A stretch of 64,000 nt of DNA, taken from NCBI GenBank assembly GCA_020850615.1, contig JADZEI010000074.1:1-64000 (forward strand), given 5' to 3'. Under the pieces are notes generated by a model. The model searched no databases and was not told where the DNA came from. It saw nothing but the letters and a program-made list of their open reading frames with translations. A program made the position numbers and the translations under genes. Shown here piece after piece: positions 45,016 to 53,181 of the stretch (the stretch's first letter is position 1; every line of letters starts with the position of its first letter). This DNA comes from Dehalococcoidia bacterium (GTDB lineage Bacteria; Chloroflexota; Dehalococcoidia; Tepidiformales; Tepidiformaceae).

Positions 45016-45552
45016 TCTCGCATACCGCAGCACGCCGACCACCGACTTCGCATCCACGATCTCGCCCCGCTCGATTGCCGCGAGCGCCTCGTCGAGCGTC
45101 AGCGTGTGGACCGCGATGTCCTCGTCCTCGTCGCCTTCGAGCACGCTCTCGCTCAGGTCGCTGCAGACGAACAGGTGGATGTACTCGGTCGTGTAGCCCG
45201 GCGCCACGAAGAACCCGCCGAGCGCCTCGACCCGCCCCGGGTGGCGGTGCACCTCTTCCTGGAGCTCCCGCACTGCGGCGGCGCGGATGTCCTCGCCCGG
45301 TTCCAGCGTGCCCGCGGGCAGCTCGAGCAGGCGCCGCCCGGCCGAATGCCGGTACTGCGTCACCATCAGCAGCTTCCCATCGTGGTCCACCGCCACCATC
45401 GCGACCGCACCCGGGTGCTGGATCTGCTCGCGCAGCGCCTCCACGCCGTTCGCCATCCGCAGCCGGTGCAGCTCGACATCGAACAGGTGACCTTCGTAGA
45501 CCGTCTCGACGCTGAGCGTCTCGGGCAGGGCGATATCCGGTTCATCCACCAT
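45001..45552 (-). CDS. NUDIX hydrolase, ADP-ribose pyrophosphatase-like
   Basis: A 183-residue NUDIX protein. The NUDIX box is seen from GTLEPGEDIRAAAVREL to QEEV, preceded by RHSAGRRLLELPAGTL as in ADP-ribose diphosphatases. It probably cleaves ADP-ribose or another nucleoside diphosphate derivative. The start at 45552 is preferred over a longer frame because a GACAAT hexamer ends 7 bases upstream and the protein then begins at the fold. The C-terminal GVEA and stop come from an octamer tract. Confidence 0.87.
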   Translation of the reverse strand: MVDEPDIALPETLSVETVYEGHLFDVELHRLRMANGVEALREQIQHPGAVAMVAVDHDGKLLMVTQYRHSAGRRLLELPAGTLEPGEDIRAAAVRELQEEVHRHPGRVEALGGFFVAPGYTTEYIHLFVCSDLSESVLEGDEDEDIAVHTLTLDEALAAIERGEIVDAKSVVGVLRYARGVEA

Positions 45553-45559
45553 GCCGAAG

Positions 45560-45565
45560 ATTGTC
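45560..45565 (-). promoter_or_regulatory. Leaderless-type -10 (GACAAT) of the NUDIX gene
   Basis: The hexamer ends 7 bases before the chosen ATG. Confidence 0.4.
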
Positions 45566-45619
45566 GCGGCGGCCGTGTGAACGAACCACCGCGATGCTGC
45601 CCGCAACCGCCGGACGCCC

Positions 45620-45625
45620 TACCAT
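45620..45625 (+). promoter_or_regulatory. Leaderless-type -10 (TACCAT)
   Basis: The hexamer ends 6 bases before the Trm112-family ATG. Confidence 0.5.
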
Positions 45626-45631
45626 GGGCGC

Positions 45632-45817
45632 ATGCGACCCGACCTGATGGAGATCCTCGTCTGCCCCCTCTGCAAGGGCGACCTCGAGCTGACGGCGACA
45701 CGGGAGGAGGACGGCGAGATCATCGAAGGCTCGCTCCACTGCGCCGCCTGCAACGAGACCTACCCGATCGAAGACGGCATCCCGAACATGCTGCCGCCCG
45801 ACCTGCGCGAAGCATGA
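45632..45817 (+). CDS. Trm112-family zinc-ribbon protein
   Basis: A 61-residue protein with CPLC (11-14) and CAAC (37-40), the Trm112/YcaR arrangement. The tail YPIEDGIPNMLPPDLRE is typical. Members stabilise methyltransferases or sugar-nucleotide enzymes. It overlaps the next gene as ATGA. A TACCAT hexamer ends 6 bases before the ATG. Confidence 0.88.
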   Translation: MRPDLMEILVCPLCKGDLELTATREEDGEIIEGSLHCAACNETYPIEDGIPNMLPPDLREA

Positions 45818-46074
45818 CCATCCCGGAGTGGCCGGCGAAGCCGGTGCCGCCGGAGGAGGAGCGCCTCCTCCCCGAGTGGGCGATGCTCTGGCGCGGCCTC
45901 GTGCTGGCATGGCTGGCGGTGGTGCTGCTCGTTGGCGGCCTGCGGCTGGTGCGTGCGGCCTGGCTGCTCCTCCCGGTCGCGCTCCCGCTCATCGCCGGGG
46001 CCGCACTCGCCGCCTGGGCCGCTGCCATCCACCTCACCGGCGGCGAAAAGTTCGACGACCACGAGCTGGTCTAG
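45814..46074 (+). CDS. Small two-helix membrane protein
   Basis: Eighty-six residues with two hydrophobic helices (about 27-44 and 50-69) after a short acidic start (TIPEWPAKPVPPEEERLLPEW). The tail is charged. No family recognised. The ATG overlaps the Trm112 stop as ATGA, so the two are cotranslated. It converges with the regulator gene at 46087. Confidence 0.7.
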   Translation: MTIPEWPAKPVPPEEERLLPEWAMLWRGLVLAWLAVVLLVGGLRLVRAAWLLLPVALPLIAGAALAAWAAAIHLTGGEKFDDHELV

Positions 46075-46086
46075 CGCGGCGCCGGA

Positions 46087-47640
46087 CTACTCGCCGGTGA
46101 ACCGGAGCTGCCCTTCCTCCACCCACGCCGGCCCAACGCCGGGCAGGATGACCAGCGCCTCGCTCGCGCCATCCTGCCCCGTCCTGAACCCGCGGAGCTG
46201 CCGCCCGAGCACGCCATCGGCGATGCACCCGGTCGCCAGGTCTTTTGACACGGTCACGTAGGGCGCGCAGCCGCCCGGCGCGACGATCCGCGCCCACGGT
46301 CCCATCGCAGCCCCCATGGGGTACAACCCCCGGTCGGCGAAGGCCGCGTCGAGCTCCGGCAGCGGCAGCACCGAACCCTGCACCGCGGCGAGCAGCCCCC
46401 AGCGCGAAATGGCGTTGCCGTCCGCGGTGATCGCGGTCTCGATGGCCACCGCAATCCCGCTGGCCGTGCCCACGAGCGGAGACCAGGGCGTGCCGAACCC
46501 CACGAACGCGGAGATGAGCTCCCCATCGCGCGCCGCACCCACGAAGTAGTGGTCGTACTGGTCGCCCCGCTCCCGCGGCCCCCAGCTGTACACCTCAGGT
46601 TCGTTCGCCCCGGCTGGCGCAACGGCGTACAGCACATCGGCGATCGCCGCCGGCGGTGAGAATCCCTGGTTGAAGACCTCGCCCGGCGTCGTCGCGGCCA
46701 TCGTTTCGATGGCATTGGCGCCGCCGTCCAGATGCACGCGCACCCGGCGGCCCTCCTGCCCGGCGTCCTGCACCCACGCCTCGACCGCATTGCCGTCGAA
46801 CCGCACGGGGAACAGCCCCTCGGTCTCCATCTGCAGCACTTCGCCCCAGGTGATTCCGCCATCGCGCGAAACGTGCAGGACGAACGACCGCGGCCCACCG
46901 GAGGCCGAATCCGTGCATGGCCCGGCATGACACACCACCGCCGCGATGTCCCATCCCCCCGGGTCCACCCGCACCGCCCAGAGCGACCCGCTCTCCGGCC
47001 GGAACAGGACCTCCTCCTGCATGCCCGTGGGTTGCCGCGTCAGGCGGCTCAGGGCCCCGCCGGCCGTGCAGGGCAGGCACCCCGGCGTGAGGTAGACCAC
47101 CAGCGCGGCCGGGAATTCGCCCACCGGCAGCTCCACCAGCTCCTCCACCGGCACGCCGCCGACCGCGGACGGTATCGCCAGCGGGTCCGGCGTCGGCGTG
47201 GCCGCCGGGGTCGGCGTGACCGCTTCGCCGGCCGCCGGGGCCGGCTCGTCTGTTCCGCCGCCGCGCGTCGCGAGCACGACAAGCACGCCCACCACCGCCG
47301 CGACCGCCACCACCAGTCCGGCGACGCTCGCCCGGCTCACTCGCGGTCGTGGAGCGTCCTCGAAAACATCGCCGGGCGCACCGTCCACCCCCGCCCCGGC
47401 CCCGGGCACCACCGCCGGCGGCGAACCATCCCAGTCGCGCAGCGCGGCCCGGTCGGACAGACGCAGCTTCGCCAGCATCGACTCGATGTGGCGCTTCACC
47501 TCGCCCGTCGCGACGCCCATCCGCACGGCGATTTCCGCGTCGAGCAGGCCCTCGCGGATATTCGCCAGCACGCGCCGCTCGGGCGGCGAAAGGAGTTCGC
47601 CGCCCGGTCCCATCGGTTCCAGCCCGTCGTGTCCGCTCAT
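46087..47640 (-). CDS. Membrane-tethered LuxR-type regulator with extracytoplasmic sensor, paralogue 1
   Basis: A 517-residue protein with an inverted one-component layout. Residues 15-68 are a LuxR/GerE helix-turn-helix (LLSPPERRVLANIREG, LLDAEIAVRMGV). Residues 104-124 are one transmembrane helix. A Pro/Thr linker leads to an outer domain of about 360 residues. This part begins with a thioredoxin-like GCLPC (188-191) and includes an Asp-box (SRDGGITWGE) of beta-propeller type. DNA binding inside and sensing outside are inferred. The ATG overlaps the stop of paralogue 2 as ATGA. Alternative: a sensor with a lost DNA target. Confidence 0.8.
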   Translation of the reverse strand: MSGHDGLEPMGPGGELLSPPERRVLANIREGLLDAEIAVRMGVATGEVKRHIESMLAKLRLSDRAALRDWDGSPPAVVPGAGAGVDGAPGDVFEDAPRPRVSRASVAGLVVAVAAVVGVLVVLATRGGGTDEPAPAAGEAVTPTPAATPTPDPLAIPSAVGGVPVEELVELPVGEFPAALVVYLTPGCLPCTAGGALSRLTRQPTGMQEEVLFRPESGSLWAVRVDPGGWDIAAVVCHAGPCTDSASGGPRSFVLHVSRDGGITWGEVLQMETEGLFPVRFDGNAVEAWVQDAGQEGRRVRVHLDGGANAIETMAATTPGEVFNQGFSPPAAIADVLYAVAPAGANEPEVYSWGPRERGDQYDHYFVGAARDGELISAFVGFGTPWSPLVGTASGIAVAIETAITADGNAISRWGLLAAVQGSVLPLPELDAAFADRGLYPMGAAMGPWARIVAPGGCAPYVTVSKDLATGCIADGVLGRQLRGFRTGQDGASEALVILPGVGPAWVEEGQLRFTGE

Positions 47641-49205
47641 GGCGCCGCGATGAACTCCGCCGCGGCCCATCCGGCGCGGCCGTCCGGCGTCGTCACCGGG
47701 TACCAGGCCCGTGCGTCCTCCGCCGTCGCCTCCTGGACCGGCAGGTCCGTGCGCCAGGGCAGCAGGGTGTTGTCCTTATAGCAGCCGAGCACCTCCTCGC
47801 CCACGCGCGGGTTCACGCGCACGTTCAGGCAGTCGCCCGCCCCCGTGACCATCACGAACGCCCCGGCCGGCAGCGCCACCGGCGTCCGCACCACGCCCCT
47901 ACCGTCCGACTTCAACACGAGCTCGGCGACCGTCCCCAGCGCGGGGTCGATCAGGGCCGGCACGCCGCTGTCGGAAGCGAGGAGCAACCCATCGCCCGCC
48001 GCGCCGGCGACATCCGTCTCCTCGTCGTCCGGGAGCCACCACGCCACCCTGCGGCCGTCTCCGAACTTCACCCCGATTCCCCGCTCGGGCCCCTCGCTCC
48101 GCAGGCGCCGCCATTCGACCCACACCGAGTCGCGCACCATGCCGCCGTCCCAGAGCACCATCGCCTGGAAGTCGCCCGGGCGGATGAGCTCTTCGCCGGT
48201 CACCCGCAACACCGCGTCCCCCGTCTTCGGCAGCCAGAGGAAATCGCCGGTCGCTGTGGCCCCGTCGAACGCCGCCTCCAGCCGTTGCAGTGCCTTCGCC
48301 TGCCATATCCACGAACCGAACGCGGTCGCCCCGCTGGAATCCACGCCCTGCACCAGCACGCCGACGTCCGTCAGGTCCACCACCGAGTAGTTGCCTTCGA
48401 GCGTCCCCTCCTCGGTCCAGGTGATGCCGCCATCCACGGACCGCAGGAGCGGCGTCCGGCCCTCCACCGACTTCGTCGCGCAGGCGAAGTCCTGGCACAG
48501 CGCTATCACGATCGTCGTCCCACCCGGCGAGACGAGCACGCTCTCGATCGCCGTCCGCTCGGGCGCCGCGAACAGGAGCAGTTCCTGCAGGTCCCCGTTC
48601 GGCCCGTGCCATGTCCGCCGCAGCTGCGAACGCCCTTCCGGCGCGCACGCATCGCAGCGCTCGACCACGAACAGGGCCTGCCCGAGGTCGATCTTCACCG
48701 GCGGCGCCGCAGTCAGCGCGGTCGTCACGGGCGGGGTCCGCACCGCGGTCGCGTCACCCGCGGGGGCCGTCGCGGTCGCGCCCGGCGTTTCGGTCGTGGT
48801 CGCGCTCTCGCCGGGCGACACCGCCTCGCCCGCGCCGTCCTCGCGCAGCAGCGCGAACGTCGCCAGCCCAAAGCACACCGCCGCCATCGTTGCCGCCGCC
48901 CCGGTGATGAGCCACTCGCGCCCGCCACGCCGGCCGGGCGCCGCGGCCACGACCGCAGGCGCGCTCTCCGGGGCGTCGCCCGGGCTCTCGGCGGCCACTT
49001 TCGGGCCCACCGTCGCGCCGCCGAGCAGCTCTGCCCGCTCGCTCGCGCCCGCCTTCCGCATCAGCGAGGCCAGCCGGTCCTTCACCTCGCCGATGGGCAC
49101 GCCCATCCGCACGGCTATCTCGGCGTCGAGCATCCCCGCGCGCACGTGCTCGAGCAGCCGCTCTTCCGCCGGCGTGAGCCCTTCGATGACGTGTCCCCGC
49201 TCCAT
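47637..49205 (-). CDS. Membrane-tethered LuxR-type regulator with extracytoplasmic sensor, paralogue 2
   Basis: A 522-residue paralogue, first in the pair. Helix-turn-helix at residues 10-61 (LTPAEERLLEHVRAGMLDA), transmembrane helix at about 98-120, Thr/Pro linker, then an outer part with RCDAC, an Asp-box (SVDGGITW) and a C-terminal SH3b-like domain (CLNVRVNPRVGEEVLGC). The membrane topology (inside DNA-binding, outside sensing) follows the ToxR/CadC design but with LuxR-type helices, which is unusual. A TAGGAT hexamer lies 27 bases upstream. It is divergent from a small secreted protein gene. Confidence 0.8.
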   Translation of the reverse strand: MERGHVIEGLTPAEERLLEHVRAGMLDAEIAVRMGVPIGEVKDRLASLMRKAGASERAELLGGATVGPKVAAESPGDAPESAPAVVAAAPGRRGGREWLITGAAATMAAVCFGLATFALLREDGAGEAVSPGESATTTETPGATATAPAGDATAVRTPPVTTALTAAPPVKIDLGQALFVVERCDACAPEGRSQLRRTWHGPNGDLQELLLFAAPERTAIESVLVSPGGTTIVIALCQDFACATKSVEGRTPLLRSVDGGITWTEEGTLEGNYSVVDLTDVGVLVQGVDSSGATAFGSWIWQAKALQRLEAAFDGATATGDFLWLPKTGDAVLRVTGEELIRPGDFQAMVLWDGGMVRDSVWVEWRRLRSEGPERGIGVKFGDGRRVAWWLPDDEETDVAGAAGDGLLLASDSGVPALIDPALGTVAELVLKSDGRGVVRTPVALPAGAFVMVTGAGDCLNVRVNPRVGEEVLGCYKDNTLLPWRTDLPVQEATAEDARAWYPVTTPDGRAGWAAAEFIAAP

Positions 49206-49457
49206 TGGCGACCCCCTGCACCACCAGACGTCATCCTACGCGCGCCAGTTCCCCGCCGGGCAAAAGACATCGGGACAAACGCGACGCATGGGCCGGGCTG
49301 CTATTGTCGCACTGCCAGACGGTCGCGACCGGCAGGTTTGCTGCGTGTCGGCAGTTAACGTCGAGCGATATGGCGGCCTCCACGATGTATAATCACGTCC
49401 CAAACCTTTGTGAAACCTCTCACAGACTGCGTAACGCCGGGAAGAATGGAGGAACAA
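49206..49457. promoter_or_regulatory. Divergent control region of the regulator pair and a secreted protein
   Basis: The 252-base spacer holds TAGGAT on the minus strand (49238-49233), 27 bases before paralogue 2, and a perfect TATAAT on the plus strand (49388-49393), about 64 bases before the secreted protein start. About 55 bases beside the regulator start recur in the truncated copy near 50105. This spacer is a natural place for the regulators to bind. Confidence 0.5.
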
Positions 49458-49868
49458 ATGACGTCCGCAACTTCGAGACTCACGCTCGGCGCTGCGCTGG
49501 CCGGCGCGGCGATGGTGGGCGGCGTGCTGTTCGCCGTCGCAATGTTCACCAGCGCCGGCACCGCCAGCGGCGTGCCAGCAATGCCCGCCGGGCAGGCGCC
49601 GGGAATAGACAGCCAGGTCGCCGTGCTTGCGGACGGGGTGGTCACCGACCAGGAATATGCGGACGCCGTCAATGCCACGGTCGCATGCATCCAGGGACTT
49701 GGAATCGCGACGGAACCTCCGCAGCAGCAGGCCAACGGCTCGTGGGTCTACCCGTACGGCGGTGCCAGGACCATCGCTGAACTCAACCAGATGGAATCGC
49801 GCGTGAACGCCGCCTGCAAAGGGCCACTGCTCGCGCGCATTGAACAGACCTGGCTCGACAGCCGGTAA
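49458..49868 (+). CDS. Secreted protein of unknown function
   Basis: A 136-residue exported protein. Residues 1-36 form a signal or anchor (TLGAALAGAAMVGGVLFAVAM). The mature part contains VTDQEYADAVNATVACIQGLG and a second cysteine (NAACKGP), a pattern of small secreted actinobacterial and Chloroflexota proteins. No catalytic residues. GGAGG lies 5 bases before the ATG at 49458. Divergence from the regulator operon suggests it may be a target or ligand source; that is inference. Confidence 0.7.
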   Translation: MTSATSRLTLGAALAGAAMVGGVLFAVAMFTSAGTASGVPAMPAGQAPGIDSQVAVLADGVVTDQEYADAVNATVACIQGLGIATEPPQQQANGSWVYPYGGARTIAELNQMESRVNAACKGPLLARIEQTWLDSR

Positions 49869-50046
49869 ACTACCGAGGCGGAAGGCGGGGCCATCAAAGC
49901 TCCGGCCCCTCGGCGATTGAGGGACGCGTCCTCCCGGAATCCGTGGCGACGCCCACGTTTGTGCACCGGGCTTCTGTGCAGCCGCGCGCTATGCGGTCGC
50001 GACCCGTGTGTTCGTTTTCGTGTCGACCTCGAACGCGCTGTTGAGG

Positions 50047-50160
50047 TCGAGAACCCGCTCTTTCGCCGGCGTGAGCCCTGCGATGACCTGTCCCCGCTCC
50101 ATTGGCGACCCCCTGCACCACCAGACGTCATCCTACGCGCGCCGGTTCCCCGCCGGGGCA
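50047..50160 (-). pseudogene. Truncated third copy of the regulator 5' region
   Basis: About 115 bases match the start of paralogue 2 and its upstream sequence (49151-49263): the first 16 or so codons (MERGQVIAGLTPAKERVLD), the ATG and 55 bases before it. After that the frame diverges and stops after about 40 codons. It looks like a deletion remnant of a third tandem paralogue. Confidence 0.7.
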
Positions 50161-50166
50161 AAGAAA

Positions 50167-50190
50167 AAGCCCCCGGCCGGGGGCTTCGGT
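50167..50190 (-). terminator. Terminator after the small CxxC protein gene
   Basis: Perfect 20-base palindrome AAGCCCCCGGCCGGGGGCTT, followed by TTTCTTTG on the minus strand. Confidence 0.85.
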
Positions 50191-50214
50191 GCCGAATGCT
50201 GCGATCCGGGCAGC

Positions 50215-50412
50215 TCAGCCGATCCACGCCTCGGAACCGACGTTCCCCGGGACCGGCCCGTCGATGGTGTACCGCCGTACTTCGCGCCGGTCCGAAAGCG
50301 GGGCGAAACAGTGCCGGCAGCCGCGCGGCCGCGGGAACTCCACGGGCACGACCATGCGCTCCGTGCCGTGGACCGGGCAGGTCAGTTCGAATTCGATGAC
50401 AGCGATCTGCAC
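50215..50412 (-). CDS. Small protein with possible zinc-binding pairs
   Basis: About 65 residues (start GTG, preceded by GGGGGGC). TCPVHG and GCRHCF supply four possible zinc ligands. The tail VRRYTIDGPVPGNVGSEAW is polar. An upstream in-frame ATG at 50448 has no ribosome site. No family recognised. A terminator follows, so it is probably transcribed alone. Confidence 0.6.
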   Translation of the reverse strand: MQIAVIEFELTCPVHGTERMVVPVEFPRPRGCRHCFAPLSDRREVRRYTIDGPVPGNVGSEAWIG

Positions 50413-50547
50413 AGTGCCCCCCAGCCGCCCTGTACGAGAGATGCACATAAGGATAACCCGCGCTCAACACCCCGTGTCGGCAGGTACATGTCGTCTTCAT
50501 GTCATTTTGGTTGCCGAAACCACGGTTTCGGTCCCGGCCGGGAAGCG

Positions 50548-51429
50548 CTACGCCCCCGTCTCCATCGGCAACGCCGGGTCCGCCGCCCACTCGCTCAGCG
50601 ACCCGTCGTATACCGCCACGTTCGGCACGCCGAGCAGCGTCAGCGCGAACGCATCGCTCGTCGCCGCGATCCCGCCGCCACAGTAGGCGATGACCCGCCC
50701 GGCGCTCGTCGCCCGGACGCCCTCGAAGTGCGCGCGCAGCTCGTCCGCCGGCACGTATGCGTGCGTCTCGGGGTCGAGGATTGCCTGCGCCGGCACGTTC
50801 ACGCTCCCGGCGATGTGGCCCGCCCGGCCGTAGGGCGCGCGTTCGCCGCTGTGCTGGTCCGCGCCCAGCGCGTTCACCACGCACGTCGCACCGTCGCCGA
50901 TCGCCGCGAGCACGTCCTCCTTCGAGGCGATGAGCTCGGGCCGCGGCCGCGCGACGAACCGCCCGGGCGCGAACATCGCCGCTTCGGTGGTGACCGGCCG
51001 CGCCTCGAGCTTCCACTTCCGCCAGCCGCCGTCCAGCACCGCCGCCGCATCGAACCCGAACGCGCGCAGCATCCACCACACGCGCGTCGCCCACATGCTC
51101 AGGCTGGCGTCGTAGCACACCACCCGCGTGCCCTCGCCGATGCCGAGCCGCTCCATTGCCGCTGCGAACCGGTCCGCCGGGGGCATCGTGAATGCCAGCG
51201 CGCTGTCCGGGTCCGAGAGCTCGCTGATCAGGTCCGCGAACTGCGACCCGGGGATGTGCCCGGTCTCCCAGTGCGCGCGCCCGCTTTCGGAGACCCAGCT
51301 CCGCCGCTCTGATCCGGGAGCCGGCGGCCGCAGGTAGACCGTGCAATCGAGCACCCGCAGCCCGTCCTCCCCGAGGCGGCGCTCCAGCTGCTCCGTCGAA
51401 ACCAGGTACTGGGGGTTCACGAGGGTCAT
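50548..51429 (-). CDS. Sulfurtransferase, two-domain rhodanese
   Basis: A 293-residue thiosulfate or mercaptopyruvate sulfurtransferase. The N-terminal inactive rhodanese domain contains RAHWETGHIPGS and VVCYDASLSMWATRVWWML. The C-terminal domain has GRAGHIAGSVNVP and the active-site loop YCGGGIAAT, whose Cys would carry the persulfide. The loop differs from CGSGVTA of mercaptopyruvate enzymes, so substrate choice is uncertain. It follows a small membrane gene by 10 bases. Confidence 0.88.
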   Translation of the reverse strand: MTLVNPQYLVSTEQLERRLGEDGLRVLDCTVYLRPPAPGSERRSWVSESGRAHWETGHIPGSQFADLISELSDPDSALAFTMPPADRFAAAMERLGIGEGTRVVCYDASLSMWATRVWWMLRAFGFDAAAVLDGGWRKWKLEARPVTTEAAMFAPGRFVARPRPELIASKEDVLAAIGDGATCVVNALGADQHSGERAPYGRAGHIAGSVNVPAQAILDPETHAYVPADELRAHFEGVRATSAGRVIAYCGGGIAATSDAFALTLLGVPNVAVYDGSLSEWAADPALPMETGA

Positions 51430-51439
51430 CGCAGCCGTC

Positions 51440-51679
51440 CTATTTCTTCGCCAGCTCGTCGGTGCGCGCGAAGAACTCCTTGTCGATCGTGGAGTGGTGC
51501 ACCGCCGCGTAGGCGATGACCGCGAGCCCGCCCCCCACGCCGCCCACGACCGCGAGCCAGCCTGTGTCCGTCGCCGCGGCGATCCCGAGCGCGATCAGGC
51601 CGGCGCCCGCCACCAGCGCCGCACCGAACGGCCCCATGTGCCCTTCTTCGCGCTCCAGCTGCTGCCGGATTGTGCCCAT
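51440..51679 (-). CDS. Small membrane protein
   Basis: Seventy-nine residues with two hydrophobic helices (about 17-34 and 37-55) and a charged tail (HHSTIDKEFFARTDELAKK). GGAGGGG precedes the ATG at 51679. Likely an operon with the sulfurtransferase. No family recognised. Confidence 0.7.
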   Translation of the reverse strand: MGTIRQQLEREEGHMGPFGAALVAGAGLIALGIAAATDTGWLAVVGGVGGGLAVIAYAAVHHSTIDKEFFARTDELAKK

Positions 51680-51739
51680 GGTTCCCCTCCCGTTGGTCGC
51701 GCCGGACTCTACCACAACCGCCGCCCGGGTTGGGGCAAA

Positions 51740-51775
51740 AGGAGAGGGGCGCCCCGGAATGGGACGCCCCTCAAG
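51740..51775 (-). terminator. Terminator after the hibernation factor gene
   Basis: Stem GAGGGGCGTCCC/GGGGCGCCCCTC (one mismatch) with an ATTCC loop, then CTCTCCTTTTG on the minus strand. Confidence 0.7.
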
Positions 51776-51795
51776 GGAAGGAAACGCTCGATCGG

Positions 51796-52116
51796 TCAGG
51801 AAGCGCGCGACTGTTCGCGCTGCGCCCGCGTGTGCTCTTCCACCTGGCGCCGGGCGGCTTCGAAGGCCATGCGCACCGCGGTGTGCAGGTCGTCCGCCTT
51901 CTGCCGGTTCACGGTGATGATCGTGCCGGGCAGGTGGAGGTCGATGTGGACTTCGAACGGCCCACCCTTGCGGTGGTGGTTCACGGGTGCATCGAGACTG
52001 ACCCGGCAGGCGATGAGCTCAGGGTGAAACGCCATGAGGAAGTCGCCGCGTTCGTGGATGTACTCCTCCTCTTCGCGGGTGAGGTGTAGGGGGCCACGTC
52101 GGATCTCGAGTTGCAC
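51796..52116 (-). CDS. hpf: Ribosome hibernation promoting factor, short form
   Basis: About 106 residues of the RaiA/HPF fold, starting QLEIRRGPLHLTREEEEYI with the beta segment FEVHIDLHLPGTIITVNRQKADDLHTAV and the helix FEAARRQVEEH. It binds 30S subunits under stress or starvation. The long-form C-terminal dimerisation domain is absent. The start is a GTG with GGAGGAG five bases upstream. Upstream 237 bases hold no supported gene. Confidence 0.87.
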   Translation of the reverse strand: MQLEIRRGPLHLTREEEEYIHERGDFLMAFHPELIACRVSLDAPVNHHRKGGPFEVHIDLHLPGTIITVNRQKADDLHTAVRMAFEAARRQVEEHTRAQREQSRAS

Positions 52117-52353
52117 CTGGCTCCTCCAGTGAGGTGATAGCGCGGCGGTGACGATCGGGGATGTACCCACCGCACACCCTGAGTTTCGTCCGCAACGAGG
52201 GGTCGCCGCACTTCCAACAGGGGAACAAAGAACGTCCCGGTGGGGTCTGTCAATCCTCGGAACCTGCTCGCTCGAGGGTCGCGATTCGCACAAAACGACG
52301 GCACGCGAAGCGCGCGCTCGACATAAACGCGAGATCGATCGATCCCCGGCCGC
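52117..52353. other. Spacer upstream of hpf with no supported gene
   Basis: A minus-strand TATCAC lies about 20 bases before the hpf start and may be its -10. A short TTG-initiated frame with one CxxC pair is not convincing. Nothing else is recognised. Confidence 0.4.
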
Positions 52354-52620
52354 CTACCCGCCGATGCGCTGGTGCCGCTCCTTGCCCTCGCCTTCGCGCT
52401 CCGCACCATCGTGCAGCCCGGGATTCGCCACCCGGTCCGCCCGCTCCAGCTCCGCGGCGGCGTCGCGCTCCCGCCGCCAGTCGTCGAGCGAGTCGTCCTT
52501 CCACGTGCCGGGGGCGCCCGGCTCGCCGGGGCGCGGCTTCTTCGGCATCCGCCAGACGGCGAACGCGCTCACGATCATCACGACCGGCAACCCGATCGAT
52601 AGCAGCATGGAGAGTTCCAT
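52354..52620 (-). CDS. Small single-helix membrane protein
   Basis: Eighty-eight residues: an N-terminal hydrophobic helix (LLSIGLPVVMIVSAFAVW), then a proline-rich and acidic/basic tail (KPRPGEPGAPGTWKDDSLDDW). The start could be 52620 or 52611. No family recognised. Confidence 0.55.
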   Translation of the reverse strand: MELSMLLSIGLPVVMIVSAFAVWRMPKKPRPGEPGAPGTWKDDSLDDWRRERDAAAELERADRVANPGLHDGAEREGEGKERHQRIGG

Positions 52621-52696
52621 CCTCACCAGTGTGCGCCCGCTGCGTGGTTCCGAACCAGTACCCGCGCAGCCCGTCTTGCCCCTCCGTTGTCTCTGG

Positions 52697-52702
52697 TACC
52701 CT
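52697..52702 (+). promoter_or_regulatory. Leaderless-type -10 (TACCCT) of the MOSC gene
   Basis: The hexamer ends 7 bases before the ATG. Confidence 0.4.
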
Positions 52703-52709
52703 GCAGCCC

Positions 52710-53177
52710 ATGACGCATGCTCCCGTGATCGCCCAGCTCAGCAGCTCCGCCGGTGGTGTCCCGAAGCTGCCGCTCGAATCCGCCGCCGTCGGCGAGTTCG
52801 GCATCGAAGGCGACCTCCAGGCCAACCGCGAGCACCACGGCGGCCCGGAACGCGCGCTCTGCCTCTATTCGTCCGAACGGATCGCCGCGCTCCAGGCCGA
52901 AGGCCACCCGATCGTCCCCGGCAGCGCGGGCGAGAACGTCACCATCTCGGGGCTCGATTGGGACGCCGTGCTGCCCGGCACAACCCTGCGCCTCGGGCCA
53001 CAGGTCATCGCCGTGGTGACGCGCTACACCAGCCCCTGCAAGACCATCGCCGCATCCTTCGCCGGCGGCGACTTCAACCGCATCAACCAGAACACTCACC
53101 CCGGCTGGAGCCGCGTCTACGCCCGCGTGATCCACGGCGGCACCGTCCGGCCCGGCGACCCCATCGAGCTCATTTGA
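52710..53177 (+). CDS. MOSC-domain protein
   Basis: A 155-residue stand-alone MOSC (molybdenum cofactor sulfurase C-terminal) domain. Seen are GDLQANREHHGGPERALCLYSSERI, GSAGENVTISGLDWDAV and the catalytic-type YTSPCKTIAASFAGG, whose Cys may carry sulfur, then GWSRVYARVIHGGTVRPGD. Members handle molybdenum cofactor or sulfur transfer. A TACCCT hexamer ends 7 bases before the ATG. It converges with the ABC1 kinase gene. Confidence 0.87.
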   Translation: MTHAPVIAQLSSSAGGVPKLPLESAAVGEFGIEGDLQANREHHGGPERALCLYSSERIAALQAEGHPIVPGSAGENVTISGLDWDAVLPGTTLRLGPQVIAVVTRYTSPCKTIAASFAGGDFNRINQNTHPGWSRVYARVIHGGTVRPGDPIELI

Positions 53178-53181
53178 CCCG

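Noticed and set aside
49894-50121. Independent gene in the truncated regulator region
   Set aside because: Out-of-frame reading of the duplicated regulator start; no own motifs.
52019-52228. Small zinc protein upstream of hpf
   Set aside because: The frame has a CxxC pair but a TTG start without a ribosome site, and overlaps the hpf start. Not enough support.
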